Assembly (NCBI GenBank): GCA_013396655.1
Contig: WBMV01000298.1
Span: 244,108 to 308,107, forward strand
Source of the DNA: Campylorhamphus procurvoides
Taxonomy: Eukaryota > Chordata > Aves > Passeriformes > Dendrocolaptidae
DNA length: 64,000 nt
Reading direction: 5' to 3'
The notes beneath the pieces are model-generated. The model made no database searches. It was not told the DNA's origin and was given only the letters and a program-made list of their open reading frames with translations. The number at the start of each line of letters is the position of its first letter. Position 1 is the first letter of the stretch. Shown here one piece after another: positions 40,001 through 55,000 of the stretch. A program made the translations under genes and the position numbers.

Positions 40001-43000
40001 GGAAGTACCCTGTCATACACTTCTTAAATCTAGTTAAAGTATGAAAATTTAGGTCACCTTCTAAAAGGTGCTTTGCTTTTAAAAATATAAAGGGTGAAAT
40101 TACAGGCAGTCTCTACCTGGAGTTTTTGAAATACATCTCTGGCTACAAAATCAGCAGATTTTGTTTGGGAACTGTCACATTATATTCTCAAACAGCATCC
40201 ACAATATTAGTGAAAATGTATTTGGTTTACATCTTGGAACAGTCTGAATGCCCTCAGTATATATTCTGATTTACAATACAAGGTTTTGTTCCTGAAGTGG
40301 TGCCTCAGTGATTATTTCCCTGAAAAAGAGATCCTATCTGCAAGTAGTTTGCCTGCTGCTTTGGAGTTTCCCTCTGCAGAATTTGGTACAGGCAATCACT
40401 GCCAAGGCAGGGATAAAGGCCAGTTATGGAATTATTCCAGATGTCAGTCCATATACTTTGTCCTGCCTTCTCTTCCCTATTCAAGCCTTAGTTCCACTTG
40501 AAAGAAATTACATGCAAAGAGATGAGTTTTGTTTCCCATATCTTTGATACTTTGCTATGGGTACTGTGTGTATATTGCATAGATACTGCTGATTGAAAAA
40601 ATCAGCTAGGAGTAGGTGTGAAATCCCTGTGGATGTGCATGTGGGTAATGTGTTGAAACATTTCACTTACTGTAAGACAAGAAAATTACAGAGTTTCCAG
40701 AAAATACAGGTAGAGAGGTAGGAAGATGCGACTTTAATTTTTGGTTTGAATCACTCCTTTGATCTGTACAAAATAATCATAGCTTTATGCTACAAATAGG
40801 GCAAATAATGTGTGTTAAGGCAATAGATGGGAAATCTCAAGTGTTTCTGTAGTGTAAAGAATTCACATTGGGGATATTCTGACAACTTGATAACCAGCTG
40901 TGGTTGTTAACAGTTTTATCTCCATAACTGATGTTTTCTATCTAATGTTTAATGTGTGTGGCCAGTGATAACTGGTTCTCTAAGGTCCAATTCTGTCACC
41001 TTGAGTTGGATAGTGTGGAAAAGACGAGTATTCCCTCTTCCCCTCTCACAGTTATGTATTTATAATACATTACTTAAGGGTATTCTGTATTGGAAGTCCA
41101 ACAAAGAAAGAAAAGCTGTCATGTAGTATAAAAGCTCAGATTTATGGATAGCTGTAAATCTGTCTTGATTTTCTACATGCTGTGACCACAAATAGAAGTA
41201 CATGCATCCTCATTTCTCATCATTGGGATCATAATGATGTGAAAGGATTTTTTAAGTTAAATAACCAAATAGAAAAGATAGGAACAATTTCAGGAAGTGG
41301 TTAGGAGTAAATCCCGTGGAATTAAGTCTGTGAACAGTTCTGTGCAATGTAATAGTCACCATAATTTCTAACTTGGTAGGTTATGTTTCCAGTTTTACAG
41401 CTAACATGGCTAAAGACGGTGTAAGACGTCTTACAATCAAACCCTTTTGTAAAACAAAATCTAAAATTTTAGTGTTTTAATCCCGTATCAGTTTGTCCAG
41501 AATGGAGTAGCTCTGGAGGATTAAAAGTCCTGTGTGTGGTGTCAGTGTTAATAGTTAAATCTTTTAAAGATCCCTGTTGAAATTACTGGGTTGATGTCTG
41601 AGGCATTGGTTCTGTGTACCAGGTTATGTAGAATGTCAAAAATATATGACAGTTCTTAAAATCTATGAAACAAAAATTTACAAAATATACTTTAGTCTTT
41701 AATAGTGGTTTTTACTATAGCTAATACAAAGGGGGAGAGGGGGCATGAATTATTACAAAAAATAAGTCCACAGCCGTTTCATTTTATTGGCCAAATTAAC
41801 TAGATTCCTACATGACTTCTGAACATAGGTTGTAGAAAAAGTTAGCTGCCTGTTTGGCATTACAGAAAACTCTAAAATTGAAAGTTGTTCTCTATAAATT
41901 GACAGTTGCTTGTGCTGAATGTCAGTGAAGACCTGAAATATTCAGTAATTGAGGTTTTAAATTCAAAGGCTAAATGTGTGGTGATGAAATGTGCAGGTAC
42001 TCTTCATGTTTTGCTTTCTTAGGATTTTAGGTCAGAAACTCCTAATTGTATCACCTTTTCTGTTAATCTGTGGTGATGGTCAAAGCTGGTTCAGTTTTGT
42101 TGGGATAGGTCTGTCAAGTTTGGTTTGTTTTTTTGTTGGCTTGCTTTTTGATTTTAACATTATTTTCTGCTGGGCTCTGGAGGTAATTTATGTGCCTGTT
42201 GTTGCAGAAGTAGCCTGAGTTTGGATGACATACGGTAAGTCTAACACTCAATAAATGTGTGTTAGTTATGCTGCATCTCTCGTGACTTCATCACACAGCC
42301 TTTATAGCAGTAGTTAACTGTCCATTTTATTTGTGAAAAACATGTGTATGTCTTCTCTGGACTAAAGTGCATTTCTCCTCCCAATGAGCTTTACTTCCCA
42401 TGTCCTCTTCACAAGTGTTTAGAAATTGCTTAATTACTAATTTCACCAGTTTGCAATACATGAACATTGTTTGCTATTAACAGTTTGTCTGTTGTCATTT
42501 ATTTTGAAATATATTTGCAGAACTTGAAGCCTTTTTTTTGGCCTGTGACTGCTGGCTACCCCAAAATTTCCTTTACTCTGTGTCATATTTCCTGATCTTG
42601 TTTGAGGTTTTGTCTCCATAAGAGCTTATCTTGTACACCTGTATTCAGGGTGATCATTGTCTTAACATTGCACGTGTATATAACCATTTAATAATTACTG
42701 TCAAGCAGTCAAAACCAACAGGTTGCCAAATTAGTTCTCTCTTCAGTTTCTTTGTGTTTGTTACAGGTTGGATTACAGTATTTGCTGTATTTTATAATTT
42801 ACTGTAGGTAGTCCGTGACCACTCATTATTGCCTTAATTGCTGTTCAGTGGTTTATTTTATCATTACTCATGCCTCTTTAAATACGTGCTACCCAAACTT
42901 GGAAAACAATCTTTTCGTTATGGGATATTCCTTAGAATTTATCAGAGCATCAGTATGACATCAATTTCCCTCAAGACTAGTATGAGTAATCTTTCAACTT

Positions 43001-46000
43001 AATTTTTCAGGTTAGAAATCAAGGTAATTAGATGCTTTTATGTTTCATGTGCCAGTTCAGTGTGTTAAGCTAAAACTTGCTAGATTGTTGAGCAATAAGG
43101 AGTACTTGAGTTATAAATGCAACTCATTGATTTTCAAGTGCAGCAATATATGTTCAGCATTTCACCTAACTGGATGTAGGGATTTTAGTCAGCCAAAAAG
43201 AAATGGTACTGTGACTTCACATGCATGTTAATAGCTAGCTTGTCTGGTATATGCAACTGATCTGGTATTTCTTGACCCAAAGAGGCTCACAACAGCATTC
43301 TTCAGCTGCATAGCTCTGGCTTATCACTTGCCTGGTTCTGTTCAGTGCATTGAACAAGGCAGGGATCCTGTGGGAAAATGATTTTGCAATCATCCATGAT
43401 TAAAGAATGTCATAGTGCACAGGGGCACTACTGCAATCTTTGCTCTGCAATTCCCAGTTATAGAGTGAACAATTATTTTAAGCTTTTTTTAATGTTAGAT
43501 ATGTGTAACTTCTGGAATGTTTAAATAAAAAAAGTATTCCACCTTCTTGTCACATCATTCATCGGGAATGTTGGAACCTATAGACTCTGCATGGAGGGCC
43601 CTGCTGAGAAAGTAAACTGTAGAATGATGGTCTAATACTGCTATTACGTGGATTAGCACCAGAGGGAGTGGGATACTTTTTCCAGCGAGTTTTGTGTAAT
43701 ATATATTTTCTGACAGTAGCAGAGTTGATAGGTCTTGAAAAATCTGGTCTCTATTCTAAACTGGCTACCTCCTGTCCTCTGTCACCCCTCATGTCTTGAA
43801 CCTGCCCCCGTCCTAGTTCCATCTCTTTCCTCCTATCTAGCCTCAGATTCTTTCCCCTGTTTCTCCTTAGCCAGTGAATCTAGTAGATTTTCATCCTGAT
43901 ACCTTTTTCTTGTCTTTCTCCATCTCTTCGAATGTCAGTTGTCCTGTTGTCTGTCCATCTCTGCTGACATCCACAGATTTTTTGCTATGCTCATCTAATG
44001 TCATTTGTGCTCTGTGTGCTTGCCCAAGGACTTGCTAAACCAGTCCTATGTTGTCTCCATATATTGAGGAGAATGTCCACGTACCCTCTTCCTCACCAGT
44101 GTTTGTTCTGAATTTGTCTCTTCCTGTGAAGAGAATTCCATCCTAGTTTGTCACTTTATATGTGTCCAGTTCAATGATTTCTCTTTATTCAGTCAATGTC
44201 ACGTTTGGGCTCAGCATTGGGGCTGGCAGCTTTGGTTCCTAGCTGTCAGATTGAGTCCTGGCTCCACACAGCTCAGTACAGGCACTCAGTGTGCTGCCTT
44301 CAGCTGGAGCATGATCAGTGTGGGAAAGAACTGCTTTGAGCCTGGAGTACTCCTGTCAAATCATTGAACTTGTGCAAGTTAATGTTTTTGCTGAAGCTCT
44401 TGAGGATTGCACAAGTTTTCACAGGAATGATGAAAACTTTCTTCAAGAGTCAAACCAGAGGTCTGAAGTATTAACCTTCCAGAAAAGCTAGTTTTGTCTC
44501 ATTAAGGTTTGTATTTTCCAGCCCAGTGTTGAAGCACTTGAACTAGATTCAGGAAGGTCCCCAGTGTGAGACAGTTCAGTTCAGCGTAATAACATGTAGT
44601 AGAAGGTGTTTGAAAATACAGTGAAATTGTTCAAGCATGAGTTTAGACTACAAACAGCCAAGCAACCTTATCTTTGCACAGCAGAGATAAGTAAGATAGA
44701 TGGTGCCAATCTGCTTTGGAGCAGATGATAATATGAGATAGAAAAAGCGAACTATTTGGCAGTTATGCAATTTTAGTCATGTACACAGTCTGTGTAAGAT
44801 TAGAAACAGGAAGATCATTATTAAGATACACATGTGTTTGGAGTCAGCAGTTGATCTTGTCTGCACGGTGATGAAGATGCTCTACCTCTGGTCACTGCTG
44901 TTATACTGGTACTGCTGTACAGTAGTAAAAAATTTTTTGTCTTAAAGGAAAAAGAAACGGGATTTTTTTGATCTCTAAAGTACTAATTGTGCTTTCAATA
45001 TCAGTCTATGAATTTCTTTTGAGTCTTTGATTCTGCAGTCCACTACAGTGATTTTTAACTTGCCTGTCAACTGGATATGTTGAATAACAATAAGCAGCCT
45101 CAGGCTGATTCCATACTCAACAGAAACATTTTTCTTTCCAGAATTACTAGCATTTCTACACAAGAAATAATCTTTGGTGTCAGGACTTCTGTAATGGCAT
45201 AAAAATGCTACAAAATCTGTTCTCTCAACACAGAGCGTGCTTCCTGCTCTGTGTTGAGAGAAAGTACCTTTCTTTTTCTGTACCTTGTTTGTTGCTTTTT
45301 GGATACTTTGTCAAAAGTGGCAAGACTTTAAAAAGTTTTCATCTTCCAGTCAGACTGAAAGATATTCAAGCCAAGATTCTTCAGTTGCATCTGTTTTCTC
45401 TCATGCTCAGTCTTGGTTCTTGCACGTTCTTTTTGGCTGTCCTTACTGCTTAAAAATTGAGATCTATCTTGAATGATACATGCTTGTAAAATTCCATTAA
45501 GAAAATTCATCTACCTGCAGCATTTAAAGTACTTGGCAGGAGTGGATAAATATTTAAATATGAGGATGTGGAAAAGGACAGAGTCAATGACCTTCTTGGT
45601 GTGCATGCCTGTAGCAATACCACAGTTTCTGCTGTCAAAACAAAGTTGTTTTACCTCGCTAATTGTTTATTCTGTGTCCTGAACTACTAGGATACTATTC
45701 TAAGAGTTTACTTGTGGTTAAGCCTATGGGGATCTCATATCTCTTAGAAGTGTAATCAAGAAATTTTGCTGATTGATCAGGGAATAGAATTACCATAAAT
45801 TAATATTAATCTAAGTGGAACTGTAACTAGATTGGCTACTTGTTTCTAGAGTGGTTTCTCATAGCTGCAAATGGTGTGCAATGGTCTACTGAGCAGCTGT
45901 GTAATCATATGCCTTGTATTGTGAACTGTGGCTTCTGTGATCCTAGGACCACACAGAAGAGAGGAGAATCATTTGGAATCAGCAAAATAGGGAACAAAAT

Positions 46001-49000
46001 AAAAGGTGTATTCAAGAGTTCTGCAATGGAAGGAGCTATGTTGCCTAACTATAACTTAAATGAAGGAGAAGATGACTTTGTGAGTAAAAGTGTTAAATTT
46101 GACTTTAAGTCTCTGTTCATTTTGAGTGATTTTTTTTTTTCCTTTCTTATTTGAAAATAATAAGTTTCTGCTGTTCTCACTGCACAGTTTTCATGTGCTG
46201 GCAACTGATTAAGTTGCCATGTCTTCTCTATATTCATTCACAAGCCAAGGCCGCATCCCTAGTTTGTGTGCCTCTGAGCTTATTGCTTTATTACAGGGAA
46301 GTACTGGAAGTATAAAGACATTTTTGTAAGCAATGATTTTTTTTCTATAAACTTACCATGCCATTTTATAATTTAAGGTAATAAGGCATGCATAGGACTG
46401 CATGCATGGCTCTTCATCTGAAATTTGCCACAAGACCTTAAAACCATAAAGTAGTGGAGAAATTGTTGTCAAATTAGTCTGTTATGCATTGTTTTCTCTA
46501 AAGATCATGGACCAGTAGTCCTTTGTCATTTGTCTTGTGTGTCTCCCTCAATTAATCTTTTTCTTCCATGCTAAACAGCCATGAGTAGAGCCAATGGTAG
46601 ACTTTAATGAATGGGTCATTGTTATGTGAAGCACAGGTGGGAGACAAATGGAAAATTTTATAAAGGGAAGAGGAGGGAGTTGGGCAGAAGCTATAGGTAG
46701 CCGTTTATTTTTTACAGCATGTCTGTCAGTTCAGTCTTTTGACCTGTTCCTAACAAACAAAACATTTAAGTGTTCATTACCTTGATAAAATGCTAGTTCA
46801 TTTTCCATGCTCATTAGCCTGAAGGTAAAAGTGTAAATATAAATTTGTATTATTCACCTGGCTCAGAATTGTTTTCAGAAGAAGGTGAAAGCACTCAGCA
46901 GCTTAGAACTCTAAATAGAGGTGTGGGGTTCTTTTCATTCCAGCTGTGTCCTTTAGTACTTCTTTGTCCCACTCCCTCTTTCTAAAGTATCAGCTATGGA
47001 ACTTGATAACCCTGTAGAATTTTTCTGATCTTGCTAAAAGTTACTAATTTCAGATGACTCTGAAGTGGATCTAAAACCAGAAATTCATCTACATGAAAAC
47101 TCCATTAGTGAAATGATTTTTTTGTCCTTTTATTACTTAATGACACATACTTAAAACTTGATTTATGTTTCATTACCTCATTGAAGTTTTGCAGAGGTCA
47201 ACTGCACCAATTAAAATAGAGCTGGAGATCTTTGTGTTTGAATCTTTACAGATTGAGGAAGGTGTTATGGTGATGGAAGATGATTCTCCCGAGGAGGCTG
47301 TTACTACCCCAAATACACCCCGCAACCTCGCCGCGTGGAAAATTAGCATCCCATATGTAGATTTTTTTGATGATCCCTCCTTGGAAAGAAAAGACAGAAA
47401 GGAGAGAATTCCTGTATTCTGCATTGATGTAGAGAGAAATGATAGAAGGGCAGGTATGCAGTGTTGTGGATAAAGTGTCATTTAAAGGTGAACTCAAAAT
47501 ATTCTAATGTGCTCTGTTCTGTTGGCTCTTGCAGTGTGTTTTGCATATATATTTTGATTTTGAAATAGTGGCTTGAAAGTTCTGAGGAAATGTGTTTGAA
47601 AGATAAATGATCACATTCAGTGTTTGCAGGTTGAGAACTGATTCCTCAGCATGAATCAGTTCTATTTAGACTCTTTGCCAGAGTTCAAGATGTTCTCTTT
47701 CCAAAAATATTTATCCTCCAATTCATATTAATAAGCACCTGGCATATTTTTCTTCCCCCCTACTCTGAACTTTGGAATAGTGAACAATAAACAGCTTCTT
47801 ATATGATCTTAAAATACAGATCTTAGGAAATGAAAATGTTTTGCTTATTGAGAACCACCCTGGCTTGCAGTTAGTTTATCACTATCTAGATAGCAATACA
47901 TCCATATGAAGTGGAGGAAAATAGCATCATCCAAAGGCTGTGTGGATTTGTGTTAGTGAGACTAATACTTCCACAATAAGCAGAAAGTATTTAAGAATAA
48001 TGTAGTGATAGATGTAGAATGATCAGTATTCAAGCTGATGATGCAGAGGACTGTTCTGCAAAGTACTATTTCTGTAAATAATTTGGTTAAAAGTTTGAAA
48101 ATAGATCTAATATAGTCATCCCTCATAGATTTTGAATTTATGCAGCACTCCGTTGTTTAGATTTTAGGAATCCCCTAAATGAGGTGATAACTTCCTTGCT
48201 AGGACCTTATCTGTCTACCATATCTAACTGTCTACCATATCTATCTGTCTAGGTATGCATTTCAGTTTAACATTAAAAATATATTAAAGTTTGTTATTGC
48301 AATATGGGGGACTAATGTCACTGAGATTTTTCCTGCAACAACACAGCTTATGTTTCATGTTGCTAATTTGTCTCGCAGATGGCATAAAACCTGGTTTATT
48401 TTTAATTTTTTTTTTTCCCCAGTTGGACATGAACCTGAACACTGGTCTGTCTACAGGAGGTATCTTGAATTTTATGTGCTTGAGTCGAAGCTTACGGAAT
48501 TTCATGGTATGTTCTCAATAATCTGGAAAGCCACTTTTCCCATTCATTACTGAGCTGAAATTTAAAATAATGGAGCCAATGTTTACTGCGTTGTAAGAAT
48601 AATTTAATCTCCTTGATATCTCTATTAGGTACATTTCCTGATGCTCAACTTCCCTCAAAGAGAATCATTGGCCCCAAGAACTATGAGTTCTTAAAATCCA
48701 AGAGGGAGGAGTTTCAGGAATATTTGCAGGTATCCAGCAAACATTTGGAGCAAAGAATATTCTAAAACTAACGATGCAAAACTAATAAAAGACTATCTGC
48801 TTGTTTTCGTTTGTTTCCAAGTAACTTGAGCTAGAGAAAGGGTTCAAGTAAAGTTTCATTGCTGAAAACAGAAATCTCTTACAAATGATGATATCTATGG
48901 CAGTATAACGCTCTTTGAAAATCTTTTTGCTATAGAGAAACTGATTTTTAAAGATGAGTTTTAATGTAGTTCTTTCTTTCTGTCTCAAAGAAACTTCTGC

Positions 49001-52000
49001 AACATCCAGAGCTAAGTAACAGCCAGCTTTTAGCTGACTTCTTGTCCCCTAACGGAGGAGAGACTCAGTTTCTTGATAAAATGTTGCCTGATGTGAATCT
49101 TGGTATGTAATATGCTACTTGTTTATGCTGACAGATAGTAATACTGTGGATTCTGTGATTGAATTCTGTGGTAATGAATAGATAATTCTTGTGGATGTGG
49201 GCAATACACTGCTCCTTCACAGCCCCTGAAATTAGAGCTCAGTAAGGAAGATACTTCTTCCTTGAAGAAGAAAAGGCCTTTTTGGAATTCTGAAAAAAAG
49301 TGTTTAAGTAGTTGGTTTTGAGTTTTTATGTCAGTAAGGAAGATTATAAGATTTCTCTTAATAAATTTCATAGTTCAAGAAGATTTATGGTATTGTCACA
49401 AATCAAATCTGCATGAGTCAGGCATTGTTTACAGATGGTATGAACAATCTTAATATAAAACTACCTTTGGGTTTTAGTTGATTAAAATTTGTGGGTTTTA
49501 TTCTGAAAGCTACCATATTTGATATTTCTCATGTTAGCTAGTGTTAAGATCTTTTTTAACATGAGCTACTTAATAGAATTTGAGGCAGCAATATGTGTGA
49601 TATAGGCAGGCCAAATGGAAATTTAAAAGTTGAGAAATTTGTGATGTCTAATGTAAGAGTTCATAATAAAAGAAAAAAGTAGGCTGCAGCATGACTTTAC
49701 AGCTTGGCTGCAGTGTCACTGTCCTGTCTCAGGATGACTCATGTCTTGTACCACTTGTGGCCCTGGAACTGGAGTGGTCCTAGAAAGCCGCGTCTGAACT
49801 GTCTCCTGGTCCCAGTGTGAACCTGCTGGGGCAGCCATTCCCTTAGTGCCCTTTATGAGCTATTTAATGAGATTTCACTTTTCATCCTCCAATTGAAAGG
49901 TTTTGCTTTTGTTTCAGACCTCCCTTCTAGATTCAACTGTATGTTGTTAAAAAAAGCTTATAATTATGGTGTTTACTGTAACGTATTTCCTGTCTTGCGA
50001 CTGTGCTTCACTTCCATAAACAGCACTGTAACAAGTCTTGGCATTTCAGTAGGACTTTTTATGAGAGTTTTTATTATTATCATTTGATCATTGTGCATAT
50101 TTTCCGATGTAAATTCCAAATTTAATTACATGTAGATAAGAAAAAAATTACAGTAAATGTAATACTTAAAATAAAACGAGTCCTGGACACTTTCATTTTT
50201 CAATATTCAGAGTTACTGCGCTGTATCCTGATAACCTTATCAGGACAGAAGAGATGATTTTTAAGGCCACAGCTATAACCTGTCCAGTTTGTAAAGTTTT
50301 ACTCACCAGGGTTCTCAAGGCTGGATCTGGCCAGAATCTCTCCAAATTAGCTGATCTTTTCATGGAAAGAGGAGAGCCTCAGTTATGTTATTTTCTTGTC
50401 ATAAGTGTTCATGATTCTATGAAGAACTTAAAGACAGGAAATTTTGCCTGTACTGGTTTGGTAGTAGTACTGGTATTATGGTATTAGAGCTATTTTTAAG
50501 CCCCTAGAACAATTAAAAGGTGGACCTACAATACTTTATTGTGAGGTATTTTAAGTATTCAGATAATAATCTGTGTGTTTTTAATATCTTAAGTATCTTT
50601 TCTTGAAGAGTACTAAGCCCTAAGTTACAGGATGGTTATGTGCAAGACTTACTTTCATATCTTTTTATGCCAAATCAGATTTTTGAAAATTACATTTTTA
50701 AGAAATGACTAGACAATAAGTAGATTAAATGTAACAGAGAAATGTCTTTCAGATCAGACAGTGATAACAGAAAGTTTTTGTTTCTTTGTTTCTAATTATA
50801 GGTAAAATCATAAAATCTGTTCCAGGAAAGCTGATGAAAGAAGTAAGTCTTTCAGGTTGCCAACATTTTAACTTCAATGACTAATTTTGCAACTAATTAA
50901 CTTTAATTACTAAATTACAGGCTAGTCAAAGCTTTCTTTGAAAATTCATTTTTTTGTTTTTTGGTTTTCATTTTCCTATAAATATGCAAGTGACAGGTCA
51001 CTCATCTTTTTTTCAGAAAGGTCAGCATTTGGAGCCATTCATCATGAACTTTATCAACTCCTGTGAATCTCCCAAGCCTAAACCAAGTAGGCCTGAACTT
51101 ACCATTTTGAGTCCCACTTCCGAAAATAATAAGAAGGTACAGTAAGTTACGTTCCTTTCCCACTTCATAGGAGTGGGGAAAACTGACCGTACTGTGAAAA
51201 TGGAAAGAAGAAACAGAAAAAACCCTCATAAATATAACAACTTACCTATTTTGTGTTGTCATTTCAAACAAGATTGAGAATAGTAGTGGAGAGATCTTTG
51301 TTATCTTCCGATTTGTAAATATCTTACTCTGCATGATTTTTGAGAGTCGTGGGTGAGTTTTGTTGTTTTGTTGTTGCTGTTGTTTTTTAAATCTCAGTGT
51401 ATTTGGAGATGAGGATACAAAGTAGAGAGACTGGGAAGGGCAGAGAGGAGAAGAGGGGAAAGCAGAGGTGTAAAATGGGGAATGTTTTAATGCCATAAGG
51501 AAGCTTCCTTTTCAAAGTGAAGAGCTTGAGTGTTCGATGAAAATGTGACTTGTCAAAGTGCTGCAAGCCGCAATTGTCAAGGTGCCTGTTTATCCACCTT
51601 CAAAATGTTTGTTGTTGTCTGACGTTCATAATAGGTTAACTGTACCACTTTGTGCATAGTTGTGTTTTCCTACACAGGCACAGCAAAAGCTTAGCACTTC
51701 CAATTTTAACCTTCTACTTCACTGCAAAGGTAGTACTGTAAAGGTAGTTCCTTTCTTCATTTTCCTGTACTTGTAGTTAGAGCCTGGTAAAACTTAGATT
51801 TCCGCTAGCTTCAGGGGCTTTAGAAAGATGTTGGTCTTCCTATTTCTGTGTTGGACTGCATTAGAGTGATAATGTACTTGTGGAATTTACAGAGGAATGT
51901 TGTTTCTGGTCTAGGATTTCAAAGAGCCAAACTCAGTGTTACAGAGCTGTTATGGTATGGGACAAAATACATAATATGTGTACACTTGACCATATGAGAG

Positions 52001-55000
52001 ATTCTGAAGGAAAAGTCAGTAGTATGTGCTTCCCTGCTTCATTTGTATGTGCTTCATTTGCTTGGAAAGAGGAGTTGTCCTACATAGGAGGGTGGACTAT
52101 GCAAGTATCAGTCTCTTTTCCCAAGTAACAAGGGGCAGGAAGAAAGGAAATGGCCTCAAATTGTGCCAGGGGAGGTTTAGGTTTGATATTAGGAAAAAAT
52201 CTCTTCACAGAATGGGTTGTCAAGCATTGAGCAGGCTGCCCAGGGAAGTGATGGAATCACCATCCCTGGAGGTGTATAAAAGATGTGTAGGTGTGGCACA
52301 TGTTTTAGTGTTGGGTTTGGCAGTGTTGGGTTAACAGTTGGACTTGGTGATCGTAAATGTCTTTTTCAACCTAAATATTTCTGTGACTCAGCGTAAGCCA
52401 GGACGCTTCATCTTGCAAAGTGATAAAATGAAGTTGTATGATACTTCGAAGAGTAATGCATAACATGAGAGGACAGGGGATAAAGATGAGGGTGGACATT
52501 TTTCCCCTCTTTCCTCTAGTGCAAAAACTAAGAGACAGTAAACAAAGGTGATAGAAGCTGGGTTCAGAACAAGAAGTGGTAGCTCTTGCAATGGTTAGTA
52601 GATTTGGAATTCTTTGCCAAAAGATAATCTAAATTCTAGAAGGTTAAGCAATTATGAAGTGAGACAGGACAAATCCACAAAAAGGAAATATATCCTATCC
52701 ATGTTGAATACCAGTAGTGAGACTGAATTCAGACCTTTTTTTTTTTTTTTAGTTAAAAACAACTGGAAACTGGAAGAATTTGGTGAAAAGTACTGTCTAG
52801 GATCTTGTTCCCAGGATTCGTTAATGGTTCTTGGTAGTGATGGGCTGTTGAAAAAATGGACCTTTTGATCTCCTTCACTATGGACATTTTTATAGTGTTA
52901 TGACACTTACAGAATTTGCAGCCACAAAATATTTATACTGGTTAAGTTCGATAGCAGTTAAATCTGTAAATTTGTTTGGTTTTCATCTTCTGAACATGAA
53001 GGCTGTATTACTACAGCCAATATTTGGTGTTAGCTTACATGTGCATATATACAAAATTGGTATCCTTCATTTCAAGTTCTCTCTCAGATTCTATTTCCAA
53101 GGTTAAGATATTTTGCTATTGCTCTCTATTCAGAGGGTTATAAATGTATCAGTAGTCTTAAAAATCGGATGTACTTTTTGACTTCCGCTAGAAACAGTGC
53201 ATGCATAAATAATTCAAATGTTATTTATAAAACAGCTGACAGCACACTCCAGCAGAGTATGCACAATCAGTTAAATTTTACTGTGATCTGACAAGAACTG
53301 TGCAAGTTAGCAGTTTTAATACATTCAACTTACTTAAGTACCTGAGCTACCAGCTTTGCATTCTGAAGCATTGCTCAGTTAAAATGTAAACACATTCTTT
53401 GAAGTGTCAGTATGTTATTCTTGTAGAAGAACATGTGTACAGAAATTGAGTCTCTGAAATGAGGATTTCCCAGTGATTTTCAACCATAGTGGTCCCAGGA
53501 AAGCAAAGACCTGTCTGTGCTTTGGCTTTCCTTTTGGAATACTGATGTTTCCTTAAGCAAAACATAGGTCTTTACTGCCTTCTGTTTTTGAATTTCATTT
53601 TCAGAAATAGTATTGTGGGAGAAAACTCCTTATCACTGCTGACTAAGTGTCCATGTATGCAGTCCATTGGAGACACAAGTTTGTAGAGTCCGAGGCCAAG
53701 TTGTTCCTGGCACTGCCATTTAGCCTGTAGCAGATGCTTTTGTCATAGCATATGAGTTTCTTTGCAAAGAGCAAAAAATATGAGAGTAGCTCCAGCTCCC
53801 CGTTCCTTCTCACCATCTGTTGTGTGAGTGAGTTCACCGTTTTTCTAAGCATCTTTATTCCAGTTAGTTCTTTTATGAATAAGTAATTGTTTCTGCACAT
53901 GTTTTTGAATGGGTTTTTTTTTCTTTCACAGAAGAAACCTGTTTTGTTTTGGGGAGCCATTTGCTCTAAAAGAATGGAAAGTTTTGGACTTCGATGTATC
54001 TTCTGCAGAGCTGTGATTATTATTTAATCAGGGGCACTCAAGACACTTTACCTTGGGGGAGGCTGCAAGACAGTTCTATGGTCAGATACTGAGTATCTGT
54101 GCTCAAATTATACTACTAATTTTGACCAGCAGAGGCATGTATGCATGAGGAGTCCATGTGCCGACTGCTTTCTCGCTAATTTGCAGTCTCTCAATTTAGC
54201 CAGGATGCACACACACAATTAGTGGTAATTATTAGAGATTTGATAGACCAGATTGTGCTGGGTTATGGTCTCTACTGACTTTTCCCATGCATGTTGTGAA
54301 ATTTATCCCTCTTGCTTTTTCTGGGGCTCCTGTGCCTTCTTTGGAAGATGGTTTTCTCTTTCTCAAGACAGCTCACTCTTGGAAAACGCCAGCACACCAG
54401 GCTATTTACATCTTGTCCCTTCTTTGTTTCGATATGTAAGCAGCCCTGGTTTCATCTGCCAGACCACTTTTGTTCATATCAATGATGCTTTTTGGGAGCA
54501 AATCTCCTAATCATCTCTGCTTGTCACACATTCTCTCATACTAGGGAGCTGTCTTAGAATTCATTAACTGATTTTATTTCAGATGAAATTAAACTGGAAA
54601 ATGCAGTCTAGGAATGCAGGCACCAAGGGTGTTCAGTTCAAAGGCCAGACTAAAGGTAGACTGGAGTAACACCCCTCCCTACTCCCCAAATACAGGTGAC
54701 AGAGACTTCAGCTGTTCCATTCTGCAGTTTCACTTCTTTTGTGAGAATGTGGTATCTTTGTGGAAATGTGCAGCCTCCCAATTCCTGAAGGGAGCCCCCA
54801 AGAAAACTGGAGAGAGACTTTTACAAGAGTGTTTAGTGACAGGACAAGGGAGAATGGTTTTCAACTCAAAGAGAGTAGATGCAGAACAGATGTTAGGAAA
54901 AAGTTCTTTACTGTGAGGGTGATTAGGTGCTGGAACAGGTTGCCCATAAAGGTTGTGGATTCCCCATCCCTTGAAGTGTTTAATGCCAGGTTGGAGCAAC

